64,000 nucleotides of DNA from Symsagittifera roscoffensis (lineage: Eukaryota; Xenacoelomorpha; Acoela; Convolutidae): positions 50,019,346-50,083,345 of the forward strand of contig NC_087064.1 of NCBI RefSeq assembly GCF_963678635.1, in the 5' to 3' direction. Below are positions 11,303 to 22,659 of this stretch, in pieces. Every line of letters begins with the position of its first letter. Position 1 is the first letter of the stretch. The translations under genes and the position numbers were made by a program. Under the pieces are notes generated by a model. It did not search any database. It was not told the origin of the DNA and saw only the letters and a list, made by a program, of their open reading frames with translations.

Positions 11303-11735
11303 CTGACGAACAACGACGGATTTAGGGTGGGGGGAGGCGGGGAGACGGACGCAGTTTTTCAGGAATTCGACCCCCTGCCGATTCAAAGGGTCCCCCTTTT
11401 GAGCTATTTTGAGATATTCATTTTTGGTGACGATCCATTCAAATTTTTGCCATTTTTTGCTATTTTTGAGGTGAGAGCGCGCGCCGAAAAAAAGCAATTT
11501 TTTGGCAAAAATTTTCCAAAAAAAAATCAAAGAGCCTAATAACGCCTTTTGGCCTGTTTTTTGACTATTTTGCGTGCGGCGCAGAAGTTTGGCAAAACAG
11601 GGACTTCTTTCTGCTTTGGGAAAGCTCGGAATATCAGTTCGGTCGCCTTAATAAAAGGTCGACAAAGTTTCGAAAAAAAAATTTGAAAATCCGATCCCCC
11701 CTCGAAAAAATCCTAGATCCGACTTTGCTGACGAA
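11303..11735 (-). mobile_element. hAT-like non-autonomous element with 8-bp TSD
   Basis: An inverted copy of the family seen at 2,048, 4,812 and 6,961. CTGACGAA occurs at 11,303-11,310 and again at 11,728-11,735, immediately outside the element, as a perfect 8-bp target-site duplication. The termini CAACGACGGATTTAGG and (reverse-complemented) CAAAGTCGGATCTAGG match at 13 of 16 positions. An 8-bp duplication and short CA-initial inverted repeats are the known signature of the hAT superfamily. The interior encodes no transposase, so mobilisation would need one supplied from elsewhere. Confidence 0.8.
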
Positions 11736-11874
11736 TGCGAATATAAGGTTGCCTACTTACTGATATGTAACTTACAAATAGGATACATAGCTCCATGAAA
11801 ATGAGATAAAAAAAACAAATTTATGTTGAAGTGACATCATAAAAACACCATTAGCCAATTTGTCATTACCAAAC

Positions 11875-12252
11875 TGAGTTATGTTTTTTTACTGTACTTA
11901 TAGAGTAATTTCAGACAAGGTACACCGTCTGCTCGTCACGTCATCTTATTTTCGGCCGGGTAGATTCGTTCAACTTCTAAGTCTAATACCAAGCTTAATC
12001 TTACTTTTATATCTCCTAGTCTCAATAGATCTAGTGTAAACTGGTTTATGCGAGTTAGTTGCCAGAAGGAGAACAACTGTATTCTAGGTTTTATTCAAAT
12101 TGTTCTGGTGCTGAAACTACAAGTAGTTTCAGCACTTTCAAATAAGTGTAAATGTTAGATAAGGAAAATGATTGGTTAGTTATGAATATTTTATACTGAT
12201 ATTCCATCATAAATATAATCGGTCTTTAAATGCTAGTTTAGAGCTGGTTCCA
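11875..12252 (-). repeat. 3' LTR of the retroelement
   Basis: A 378-bp copy matching 27,975-28,352, with the same terminal bases on the plus strand. The sequence just inside it (12,253 onward) is not clearly purine-rich on the minus strand, so no convincing polypurine tract is visible. Confidence 0.92.
12108..12135. promoter_or_regulatory. Perfect hairpin in the 3' LTR
   Basis: GTGCTGAAACTAC and GTAGTTTCAGCAC form a perfect 13-bp stem around the dinucleotide AA. The same hairpin is unchanged in the other LTR, although surrounding LTR sequence has diverged. Its role is unknown; an RNA structure in the LTR transcript or a dyad protein-binding site are both possible. Confidence 0.7.
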
Positions 12253-12437
12253 CTCATCCGGGGCTTAGAGAGTTTTCAGTTTTAAATTGTTTGATGTAGT
12301 GAAGGACGGGTGATGTAGTTTCTTTTTGAAGTTGCGGAGAATTGAGAAAGGAGGCTGTTTGTGTTTGACGGAGGAAGGTTTTTAAGTTCGTGTTTCTAGA
12401 TGAGTCTCGTTGATCGTGGTAGTCTTGGGTGATTGTG

Positions 12438-14570
12438 TCAAGACTTCTGATCGATGCAATGATGTATCAATTTCGTTAAACTTAGAGCGATTCCGTGTGG
12501 AGTGTCAAGTGACTCGGATTGGTACGTGTAGTCAATATTGAGATGGCCATTGGTCTGGTTCAATGGTTTTCCTTTGCTGCGATGGTGAGTCCATGCTTTA
12601 GATCCTTTGAGGGTAGTGACTTTAGGCAGCAAATCGAATAGATTTGCCATTCCGAACTTGGAATGTGATTGGTTGTCGTCTCCTTTGCTGCTCGTTCCTT
12701 GGGCTCTAAGAAATCTATACATACTGCATTTATGGTGTACATAGATAATTTCCTTTTGTTATTTAAGTTTTAGTTATGATTTGTTATTAATTGTAATCGC
12801 AAAAGCGTTTTAATTTAGCTCGGTTATTTTTTAAGAGTCGCTCATACTAGAGCAATTAATGACAAAATAACAGTGTGGGTCACAAAGCGTGGTGTAGTGC
12901 GGTGGGTTAGGCCGACTATAGAGCATGCTCAGGCCTCTGGTTGGCGAGACCAGGAGTGGGGTATATTTTTATGGTCTCTTTGTGCAGAGTCTCTTTTTGT
13001 GTTCAACATTTTGTTTCGTTTTTCTGTAATTTGTTTTTCTCTTTTTAAATTTGGTTGTGTCCTTTTCTCAAAAACAGAATCTTTTGGTTTGGATTTGTCT
13101 CTCGACTTTTTTGTGTTTTACTTGATTGTGGTAAAAATTGAAAGTGGTCTTCAAAAGAATAATTTATTCAATTTTATTCTGGTTTGAATCTGGTTTGGGT
13201 ACCGTGGGTGTTTCTTTCTTAGTCATGCTATTAGTTTGTAGTTTTTTCACGTCAGTAAATTGCTTTGATTATTTCAGTTTACTATATAATTTCCTCCAAC
13301 CGTGTTTCAAACTTTCCTGAGTTGTTATAAATGAAAGTTAAAACCTAAAATTGTTTTTTTTAAACAATTCTTCGTGGGCAAGCTGTGCGATTGAGGAAAG
13401 AGTGTGTGATTTATGGGCGACTGATTGATTCAAGTTCAAAAAGAAGCGTCTTGTAAAAAGGTTAGTATTCTTTTAATTTCTTTATGAATTTACTACATTA
13501 ATTTTACTGCTTTTGGGGATTTAATTTATGATTTTACTGCTATTTTGAGGTAATTTTTTTTGCTTTTATTTATCCTTCAATTTGTTACAATGAGTTCAAA
13601 ACTTCTAGAACATTATTTGGTGTGAGCCGTGTAAGTCGCGTTCTTTTGGACTTAGAAAAATGAAAGTTAATTGGGGGTTAGTGTTAGTATCGTCTTCTGA
13701 AATGGTATCTTCCATATATCGTGCAATGGCATGATCATAATGGTTAATGGAAATTCAGTTTGTTTTTTGTTCAGTGAATCTATTTAGTGTTTGGGTTAGT
13801 CCGATGGTTCTGAATTGCTTTTCATGAAGTGCTGTGGTCAGGTGATGTAATCGAGCGTGACACAATTCATTATCGTCTGGGTTATTATATGATGAGAGTG
13901 ATACTGAAATGATAATATGAGGTCCATGAAAGTGTCGGAAACACCGTACCGCATGTTCATTAACGTAAGTTTGTTGATCGTTGTTAGTATTTGTTTGATA
14001 GTAAGTGTATTGTGGAAAAAAATGGTAAGCGCACTTGTAGGAATTCTTTTGGGTTAGTATGAAGTGGTTGAGCTGAAAACGTTCGAGTTGGTCGAGGATT
14101 AGAAGACACTTGGGCAATGGGATGCTTACCTTTAAATACTCGGTGGGCTCGGTTTTCTTCAGAAATTGATGCTGGGTTGGAGGAATCGGAGGATGTCATG
14201 ACTTGTGATAGTTGAATAATTGTTAGTGTGCTACGGTTTTGAAGCTGTTGTTGTAGAGTTATAAAATTATCTAATTAATTCTCGAGTTCTTCATCAACAA
14301 GGCTAGAGGTTTCAGGTGGGTCGCTGGTCATTGGGGAGAAAATTGGGGTTACATCACTGTAGGAAGAAGGGGCTGGGGAAGGTTCATTGGCAATTTGGGT
14401 ATGGAGTGGTTGAAAGGCGAGTTGGGAAAAGTGGATGGTCTAGGCTCGGAGTCTGCGAATTCATCTGGGGTTTCAATATCCTTTATCTGGGGTTAAGCTG
14501 TGATATTGTTTGTGTGAAATTGTTTGAACTGTGTTTGTGGACGTGTCTTCTGAATCAATGCTTGGTTAAT
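12438..14570 (-). pseudogene. Broken fourth ORF of the retroelement, unidentified
   Basis: A further set of open tracts lies between the envelope-like ORF and the 3' LTR. At about 14,400-14,280 the frame is Pro/Ser/Asp/Glu-rich (for example YSDVTPIFSPMTSDPPETS). At 14,117-13,755 a 120-codon open stretch contains Cys and His residues (RCFRHFHGPHIII; ELCHARLHHLTTALHEKQF). At 12,742-12,438 two overlapping frames read as one interrupted protein (ANLFDLLPKVTTLKGSKAW). The middle, 12,760-13,740, gives no convincing coding. The function is unknown; Ty3/gypsy elements normally have nothing here. It may be an accessory gene or captured sequence. Confidence 0.4.
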
Positions 14571-14899
14571 TTTTAGTGTATGATGGTACAAGATAGGGGG
14601 TGAAATCAGAAAGTGATCGGTTTGGAGAGTGACGTTGGAGATTGGATGGGTTTGAAAGGGAACGGTTGAGGGATCCCGTCTGGCGGCTCATTGTGGGCTA
14701 AAAAGATATTTGTTCTGAAAATAGAAACTTTTAGCATGTAGCTGTTCTATAATTTGTTCATACGTTTCTTCTACATTTGGTTGCTGGGCTATTATCTGAG
14801 TAACTGGACTTTGTGGATAACTATTACTTGTAGAGACGTGCTCTGTTAGGGCTATATTCCTGTAATTTCATGGTACTAAAGATAATGGATGGTTTTAAA

Positions 14900-17460
14900 G
14901 TGTTTAAATGTGCTGAAGGAGGTTTTGTATTTTTGTTTTTTTGTGACTTATCATATGCATTTGGTGTGGTAGATAGTTTTTTGTTATATTCATTTTTTGA
15001 GCGTCTAGGAGGATTTTGATAAGTGAGGTTGAAAATATTTCAAAAAATCCTGCTAAAAGTATGCGTGCTACACTTGCTTGTTTGTTTACTTTTGTGTGTA
15101 ATGCGCATGTATTATAGATTCCTCTCAATATTGAGAAGATAAAACTAAAAAAACTAAACATTGCATAAACTCTAGCCAATCTTTCTGAGAAATAGTAGGG
15201 CCATCCTAGAAAAACTAGAAATTCGTTTTACAAAACTAAAAATATTGAAGGGTGACATATCTTGTGGACGGTATTTTTCACCGTTTAAACAAATGTAATC
15301 GTTTGTATCATTAAAGTATCCTCTGTAGTCTTGTGTATAGATGTCTGAAAGTCCTGCTGTTTCTGCAAATTTTCTTGAATTTTGGTCCACGGATTGTCTT
15401 TGTATTGTTTCCACCTTTGTAAGGAGTTCTTGAAATTGTTGTGTGCGGATATGATATACCTAATGATTGTAAGTCTTTATTTGGGTTTCTAGCAATAGCT
15501 CTGATACTTTCTGGTGAAAATTTCTTCAATGGTGGCATAAGTGCAGGATATGGTATGAGAAGATTTTATTTATCTTCATCTGGGTTTAACTATACAACAT
15601 TGTGGCTATTTTCAGATCCACATGGGACAGCTGTATCCCAAAAATCTGTTCTTCTAGAAAGTGTGTCATCAAAAGGTATTTTATTTTTGTAGAGTATGGG
15701 GATTCTTTTGTAGCATCTTTTGTCTTCAAATAGTTATAATGGTGATACAATTTTCGTACATGTGTAATAACATAAAATATTTTCTTCGTAGTCGGTAAAA
15801 TTTGATCTATTTTTTGACGACAAATACCCCGCATAAGGTATTTTTAATACTGTTAGTGCAAGTGATTGTAAATATTGTGTTCGTTCAAGTCCTCATAAGT
15901 GATGAAGCGTTTCTAGTTCTGATATTAACATTTCTTTAAAAACTATACTTATTGTATAGTCTATCTTCATGACTAAATGGATGTCATAATGAATTGCATC
16001 AAAATAGGTATTTTTCATAAGTGATAGTTCTTGTAAACGTGTGCTGCTTTTGTCTTGTGGTCGAAGTTTTCCACGAGCTCTTCTTGTGTTTTTCAGAAAT
16101 GTAACTGGGATGTATGAGTAAACCTTGGGGTCCTGTTCGAGGAGAAGGGTTTTTAAGATTTGTTGGTTGTGAAAAGTAAAAAGTAGTAGGGTTTGAAGGA
16201 TCAATATTACTAAAAAAAATACATGTGTAGGATAGTCCTGAATATGGAATATAGAATGTGATGTATCCAAGTGACTTTTTTGTATATCTATTGTATTTAT
16301 AGATAATTTCTGTTGTGATAATTGGGGGAGGTAAGGATTGAGCTGCTATGTTTGGTGGAGCTAAGGGAGAGAGTGATGTACTAAATTGTTGATTTTTACT
16401 GTCATTCCAAAATTAAGTGTAAGATTGTCTTATGTAAGGATTTGTATGCTGTGTTCCTGTATGTCTTTGTGAATATCGTGTCGATATTGTAGTCTGTTGA
16501 GTGCCCAATTATGTAGTCTGTTACTGTCAAGATGTTGACCGATCAATGGAGAGGGTTCTTCGAATGGAGTCCAATCTACTCGTAGGGGTATATTATTGGT
16601 TAAATGCTCCTAATATCTATCATCTAAATTTGTAGGGAATTTTGTAGGGAATGATTTTGTTGGGATCTGACTTATTGAAGGGAATGAAGGAAACGAGAGG
16701 CTCTCTGGTATTGACAAAGATGTATCCGATGAGATTCTTGAATGGTCTTTTACCAAGTTTGGTTCAACTTGTCAACTTGAGATTGTGTCGTCCAAAAAGG
16801 GAGACGTTGTGTTGAAGTCGAGGGGTTAAAGGGATTTTCACGAATTTGTTCGGATGTGGAGGTTGATTCTAAGTAATCCGATGATATGTTTGGAGTAGTT
16901 TGTTGTGAGGTAGACTGTATTGATGGCGGGTACTTTGAATTGTACTACTGGAAAGATCTGGAGGATTTGGGATTGGTGACGAGGGTATATTAAAATGAAC
17001 TCTGGGAGTTGTAAAATTTATATTTCGTCTTGGATGTATGAATTGTCTATCTATTGTGAATGTATTTTGGTTTTGACTTGGATGTATTGTTCTATTAGGA
17101 TCTTGCTGAAGCGAGGGGTATATATTATATATTGGTTTGTATTGTGGTTCGCTTAGGGGTGCGTGGCGAACTACAGATTCTAAAGGTTCTGATAATAGCG
17201 AATGTCTTTGCTCAAATGTATATGGGTTTTTTTGAAATGAAATACGTGTTAATGATTGAGGGTGATTTGTCTGACTGGATGTTGCTGTTGCTGGAGATTT
17301 CTGGAATGTCGTAGTCGGTGGGGACTGTTGCGACGGTTGTTGATTAGCATTTTTAAAAGTTCTTTAAAATTTTTACCTATGAAGAAATTTATGTTGATTT
17401 TAATATTTTTCTATGAAAATGATTAACAGTATTGTTGCTAATGCAAAAATTGTTTTTGCC
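14900..17460 (-). pseudogene. Broken third ORF, envelope-like architecture
   Basis: Long interrupted coding tracts lie where errantiviruses and other envelope-bearing Ty3/gypsy elements carry env. The first (about 17,455-17,396) encodes a signal-peptide-like start, MAKTIFALATILLIIFIE. A Pro/Gln/Ser/Thr-rich open tract of about 75 codons or more follows (17,345-16,980), then a tract around 16,290-16,090 (TFYIPYSGLSYTCIFFS). Cysteine-containing segments follow (about 15,834-15,586 and 15,538-15,311). The tail at 15,179-14,904 has two hydrophobic stretches (VYAMFSFFSFIFSIL; ARILLAGFFEIFSTSL) that could be membrane-spanning. Signal, mucin-like region, cysteine-bearing ectodomain and C-terminal anchor suggest a type I membrane glycoprotein. 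No sequence motif ties it to a known envelope family, and multiple stops and frameshifts disable it. Confidence 0.45.
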
Positions 17461-17469
17461 ATTTTTATA

Positions 17470-18989
17470 CATTTGCATTTTGCCAAGATTAGGGATAATA
17501 AAAATGTGAAAAACATCGCTAGAAGAAGAAAAATGTCTTTTTTGTTGAATAGATGTGTTAACAATTAGATAATTGTTGAAATATCGTACCTGAGGAGGTG
17601 GCCAGGAATGTTTGCAAAGTTGAAGTAGGTTTTGTAAAGTGAACAGAAAATAAAAAAAACTGCCAAAAAAAATGAAGAAAAAGAGAAATAGTTCGAAAGT
17701 ATGAAAAAAAATATGCTGGTTTTAAAAAAGATTGATAGAATTGAAAAAAAATTGAAATTATGATTTTGAGACAGTTGACTGATTTGGAAAGAAGCATTTG
17801 AGAATTGATTTGTTCTGGCCGAATTTTTTCTTTTACTTTTTGGGGCTGAATTTTAGTGTGGTCGGATTGTTTTGACAAGTGGGTTGGTTAGAAGCAGTTT
17901 TTGGTGAAGAAAAGTCTGAAGGTCTACGAATGAGCTTTCTAGTTTTTTATGGGATGATTGGGGTTATCCAGGTGTTGTTCGTTCTTTAGGCTAAATGATC
18001 CTTTCCTAATTTTTCTTTCGGCTAATTTAATATTTTTCCTTAAGCGAATCCTGGAGTGTAAGTTGGGACAATTTTGTTGATCTTGACACTAGTTGACAGG
18101 AGAGGGTTGTAATACGTAGATGTTGTTAATTACGGTTGTCAAATATGAGCTTGTTGCTTATTGTTGACCTGGAGGTCTTTTTGTTAAAGTTACAAATAAG
18201 TTTGAAGTTTGCAAAGTGTCAGCTAAAGAACTGGTGTCAGAATGAGGTGATGTTTAGATAGTTACTGATTGACTAAAACTGAACTAGTTGTTCAAGAGTA
18301 CCAGCAAGAACTTTCAGAAAAGAGAAGAAAGATTTGTTAAAATTTTGAAAGTTTAAAATGATTAATTAATAAAATAGGGTTTTCGGAATTAAACTTTCTT
18401 TTATAATTTTAGATTGTGAAATGAAAGTTTTGTAATTTTTCGTGGTTCATTTCGAAGTCGCGATGATTGTCGTTATTGCAATTTTTCTTTTATTTCTTGT
18501 GGTAATATTTTTTCTTCCAACTTTCGGTTTTTTCTTTGTTTCTGAGGTATCTATTTATTGCTTTTTTCTTGAAACTTTTGTCGGGTATTTTCTTTGTTTT
18601 TGGTTCCAGAAAGTTTTGATGAACAATTTGCGTCTTTTGTTTGTTTTAGATTATTGTCTGAGTTGTCGTGGATAAAAGGGTAAAAGATTGTTTCTTTGTT
18701 GAATAATTTCTTTTTTATTTGATTCAATAAGTTTATACGTTTATACGATCGGCTGTAATTTTTTAGATATTTTTTTGTATTACAAAATTTGGGATTATTC
18801 CAATTTTTAAATTTGTAGCTGGTGTGAATCGTGAATTTATATGGGAAAGAACACTCTGTCTTTGAAATAGTTTATTGGCTATTTTTTAATAGATTTCATT
18901 GTGTTTTTACATTTGTTTAAAATCCATTCAGTATGTGTGCCGAAAGCTAGTTTTAATGTTGTGGGTGATGAAAATGATCTTCATCGTGT
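17470..18989. other. Post-integrase interval of the retroelement
   Basis: No recognised domain. A 106-codon minus-strand open stretch (17,878-17,558) has a hydrophobic middle (FFSYFRTISLFLHFFWQFF) and could belong to the following ORF. A plus-strand hydrophobic frame (18,442-18,675) is best explained by T-rich composition. The rest is A/T-rich and stop-dense. Confidence 0.4.
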
Positions 18990-19729
18990 GTATGTAATTG
19001 CAGATTATAACATATTGATTCTTTTGTAGCTTGGCAATAACCTTATGTGTTTTTTGAGGAGTTTGCTGTGAAGAATATTGATTTCCGTGGTTTTTGAATA
19101 AAAACTATTTCAAAGGGTGATAGTCTAAAGGTTGCTGTTGTTTGTGAATTGTAAGCTAAGGGGAGTATTTTTACACCTGTTGACCATTCAGCATCTCTTG
19201 CATCGTTTCCATTTATGATACATCTGAGATTTTCTTGTAGTGAACGGTTCATTCCTTCGACTAAACCATTAGTCCAAGGTGCATGAGATGTTCGTGGTTT
19301 GTGTTTAATGTTGTATAGATTGCATAATGTGATTATTTCCTCATTTATGTGTTCAGTGCCATTATCTGTGACAAGGATTTCTGGTGATCCAAATTTTGCT
19401 ATCCAGTTTTCATAACGTGTTATAAATGGATATTAGGCATTACAATGAGGTTTTGGGTTGAATGCTACGTAGTGTGTAAATGCGTCAACTATGACCATTA
19501 TACATGAGTTTCCTTTTGAAGAGGGTGATATTGGTCCTTTTGTATTGGATGAGATTCTGTGGTTAAAATATAAACTTTGTCCTTTAAAATCTTGTTTTTC
19601 CGCAAATTGATTTGGTGTGGATATTGTTTATTTAACTGGCATGTTATGCAATCGTTGCATAATAATTTAATCCAAATTGGTGCATTTGGAGAGTAAAAAT
19701 TTTGAAAAATGTTGAGTATGTTTTTTCTG
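18990..19729 (-). pseudogene. pol (IN): Integrase pseudogene (DD35E)
   Basis: Integrase inserts element cDNA into the genome. The end of the N-terminal zinc-binding domain is visible as LLCNDCITCQLNK (about 19,640-19,685). After a frameshift comes the catalytic core: VDAFTHYVAF (Asp at 19,484-19,486), VTDNGTEH (Asp at 19,364-19,366) and NGLVEGMNRSL (Glu at 19,256-19,258). Exactly 35 residues separate the second Asp from the Glu, as in retroviral integrases. A TAA stop at 19,433-19,435 interrupts the core. The downstream AYNSQTTATFRLSPFEIVF matches the usual end of the core. All three catalytic residues survive but the reading frame does not. Confidence 0.9.
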
Positions 19730-20599
19730 ATCCTGCATGTACTTTAGTGTTCAATGAATGTGAATTGTGATTCGCTAGGAGTATGATACTTAGTGGTAAA
19801 GACTACTTTAAAGACTACTTTAAATTCGGATGTTTGTTATCCTAAAATATTTTTATTTTCATTTATGGATGTATCCTTGAATTTTCTAAAGTATCTTACA
19901 AGTGTTTTGTTTCCCAGAATTGTGATATCTGCTTTTATTGGTTTTATCTTATAATTGTGCCAAGATTTTAATTGTCTATCGACTGGGTCGAGGATTTGGT
20001 ATTTTCCAGCAGTTCAAGTGTTAATTTCTCTTTATTCGGAAGAAAGATGTTTTCAATTTCTATTTTGGAAAGAGGTATGTTATCTAGGGGGTCATGTAGA
20101 TTGAAAACTTGATTTATTGTGTATTTTAAATCGGTATCTGGAGGTCCTGATAAATTTTTATTATCAGTTAGATTTTCTTTTTCTACTAAAGGGACTAGGT
20201 CTTTCCTATACATTTTCTGTTTGAGTGGTTTTTGTTGTGTATTGTTCTTGATCGATGATGAATATAGTTTCGGTTTAAATGTAGAGTTAAATGAATAGGT
20301 CTACTTCGTAGTGATTATTTTGGCAACCTAAATATAATGGAACTTGTTGTAAGTTATTCATTTGTGCATGATCAACGTCAGTTTTTCCTGCTTACTTGCG
20401 TTCCAATCGTGGTGCTGTTTCGTCTTTTGCAAGAACAAATTTAATGTTCTGAGGTTTTTCTACTGTTGTTTTTCTTGTTAATAATTCAAGTTGTGTATTT
20501 CTACTGAGTGTGTCTGGTAATGTAAAACTTTTTTCTGCTGTCCAAACTATAGGTAAGATTGAAAACTTCATTATAATCAGTTGAAATCTATAAACTCTC
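19730..20599 (-). pseudogene. RNase H-integrase connecting region, degraded
   Basis: Joins RNase H to integrase. An 81-codon open stretch at 20,213-19,968 and several shorter ones are probably polyprotein linker. No domain is recognised and several stops are present. Confidence 0.45.
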
Positions 20600-20989
20600 T
20601 GGTTTGGATTTGATTTTTGTGTAGAGAGAAAAACTTAAGGTTCAAGATCTGTAAATAGAACTGTTGGATGTTCTGATCTAAGTATTGAAACTTCATATTC
20701 TGTGAGAGTGTGTATTATAGCTGTGCATTCTCTCCTAAGTGTAGAGAGTCTAAGTTCAGCTTGTGTAAATAGTCTTGAGTTTGTTGAATTGAGATTCAAT
20801 TTATTTGTTCCACTGTGTGATTCTAATAATGCTGCGCCGATGTCAAATCTTGAGGCGTCGCACAAAGCATAAAACGGTTCGTTTGAATCTGGAAGGCTAT
20901 TTGATATTTGTTCAGTGAGGAGTGTTTTTATTTCTTCAAATCGTTTTTGATGTTCTGTTGTCCATTCAAAATCTATTTGCTGTCTGAGA
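20600..20989 (-). pseudogene. pol (RNH): RNase H domain remnant
   Basis: This domain removes the RNA strand of the RNA-DNA hybrid. The RT-RNase H connection (FEWTTEHQKRFEEIKTLL) leads into ALCDASRFDIGAALLE, containing the first catalytic Asp. LSTLRRECTAIIH carries the catalytic Glu and LFTDLEP the next Asp. The stretch 20,865-20,635 is open. The order and spacing match Ty3/gypsy RNase H. Confidence 0.85.
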
Positions 20990-21945
20990 GTGGTATAACA
21001 AGGTCTTTATTATAGTTGCATTTTAAAGACGTATTTACTGCTTTCATGTTTTCTTTAAGTTTCTTTAAGTAGTACTTGATGATATTTATCTAAGACAATT
21101 AATAGTTCGTTTTGTGTCTGTGATTGCATAAAAACATCATCTAAATTTGTTGAGACATTTTTACTGAGAACGAAGGATCAAAAATTCTAATCTTAAATGC
21201 TGAGAAGACTGCTGGTCCTATGGAGATTCCAGAGAAAAGTCTATTAAAATCGTATTGCTGGTTTGTAATAACGAATTGCGTTAAACGTCGTGATTGTTCA
21301 TCTAGTGACATTTGGTTGTATGCACCGTGCAAATCAGCTGTCGTAAAGAAATTTCCGTTTACTTGTGTGAGAAATACTTGAATAGGTTTATTGGCGAATT
21401 ACATTTAGATTTATCAATGATGGAATTGAGGTATCTTGCGTCTAAAACAATTTTTAATGATTCTCCTTTAGTTAAAATAATAACGGGATTTATGTTGTGT
21501 TTCCTTTTGGTTGTTGTTCTTTATTTACATGGGAAGTAGTTTCGTTTTGTTCTAGTATGTCATGTTATCTTTTGACGTTATCATGCAGGTGTATTGGGGC
21601 TTTACTTGCTCGTTGTTTTTTGAAAATTGCGTCAGGTTTCAGAGGTAAACTTAGTGATGAATTTACTTTTCCAACATCAAATTTATATGTGGCGTAGACC
21701 ATTGGGTATTTTAGCAGCAGTTCGTCTAATTGTTCAAATTCTTTTTGTGTAATTTGAGAGTGTTGACAATTGAACATTGTGAGGAATTTTTGTTGTTCAG
21801 TGGTGTATTTTGGTATCTGAAATTTTAAAAAAAGTGTCTTTTCGAAATAGTCTGTGTTTCGTTTTATTATTTTATTTATTGATAATTTTTCATTTAGAAC
21901 TGTTGATTGACATATATCAACTAGTTTTAAAATAATATTCATTCT
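20990..21945 (-). pseudogene. pol (RT): Reverse transcriptase pseudogene (Ty3/gypsy type)
   Basis: RT copies element RNA to DNA. An N-terminal tract (21,942-21,565) ends in the thumb and fingers lead-in PLKPDAIFKKQRASKAPIHL. The palm segment (about 21,360-21,141) has TTADLHGAYNQM, whose Asp (21,333-21,335) is the first catalytic residue; it is followed by RLTQFVITNQQYDFNRLF and SGISIGPAVFSAF. The catalytic Asp-Asp pair is visible in another frame as NLDDVFMQS (about 21,127-21,153), so a frameshift separates the first and second active-site motifs. The residue pattern (AYNQM, RLTQFVI, DDVF) fits Ty3/gypsy RT rather than copia or LINE enzymes. Confidence 0.88.
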
Positions 21946-22299
21946 GTATGCTATTTTTATTGTGGGAGAAACTGTTGCATTAATTTACAAAAACCTAGAT
22001 GCCCTAGAGCTAATGTTATTTTATATGGAGAAATATTGTATACCTGTAATGAAATAATATCTGAATTTGTTTTTTTCGTGAATTTGATCGATGAGATTGT
22101 TACTTGGAAAAACTTATGAATTGGCTTGAATTCAAGGTTGACATATAGAGTTGTTGTTTGTTTTCTTTCATGTTATATTGATGGACTTGACTTACTGAAA
22201 AGTAAGATACGTATCCTGCTAATCGTTTCAGGTGTTTTCGTTCTTGATTATATATAGAAGAGTATTTGGAGAAAAATGGTGGTTGTTTATTTAATCTTT

Positions 22300-22659
22300 G
22301 AAAGAAAGATTAATTCTTGTAAACTTGTCTTTTATGTGCATTTTGCTGTTTAAATATTAATAGTGGGAATATTTTTAGTATTTATTGATATTCCAACTAT
22401 ATTGTGTTCTATATCTGTGATATGGAATGTTTTTTGAAAGGTTTAGTTAAAACTTTTTTCTGTTCCCTTGTTCGAATGCGAACAAAGAACAATTGGATTA
22501 TTCTAAAATTCGTTAAACTTGATCCTTGTGACGTTGCTAATTTGCTTGGATGTAAAGTTTGTATTTCAGTCCATGTGAGAATGTTTATTATATTTGATTG
22601 TGTTCCTGAGTCTATTAAAAAATCAATTTCGAGGTCTGGTGATTGAAAATCTTTGCTTT
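22300..22659 (-). pseudogene. pro: Retroelement aspartic protease remnant
   Basis: Retroviral-type aspartic protease cleaves the Gag-Pol polyprotein. The active-site motif FLIDSGTQSNII is readable at about 22,590-22,625, with Asp-Ser-Gly at 22,604-22,612. It is embedded in a frame containing the acidic lead-in PDLEID. The second, C-terminal ILG-like motif was not located with confidence and the downstream frame is broken. The position between gag and RT is as expected. Confidence 0.7.

Noticed and set aside
12253-12275. Polypurine tract next to the 3' LTR
   Set aside because: The minus strand here is not purine-rich over more than a few bases.
12873-13320. Plus-strand frames of 60-104 codons in the retroelement
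   Set aside because: They are antisense to the element, rich in Phe and Val from T-rich composition, and have no motif.
18442-18675. Highly hydrophobic plus-strand frame resembling a membrane protein
   Set aside because: T-rich sequence opposite the retroelement's A-rich coding strand produces Phe/Leu/Val-rich frames by composition alone.
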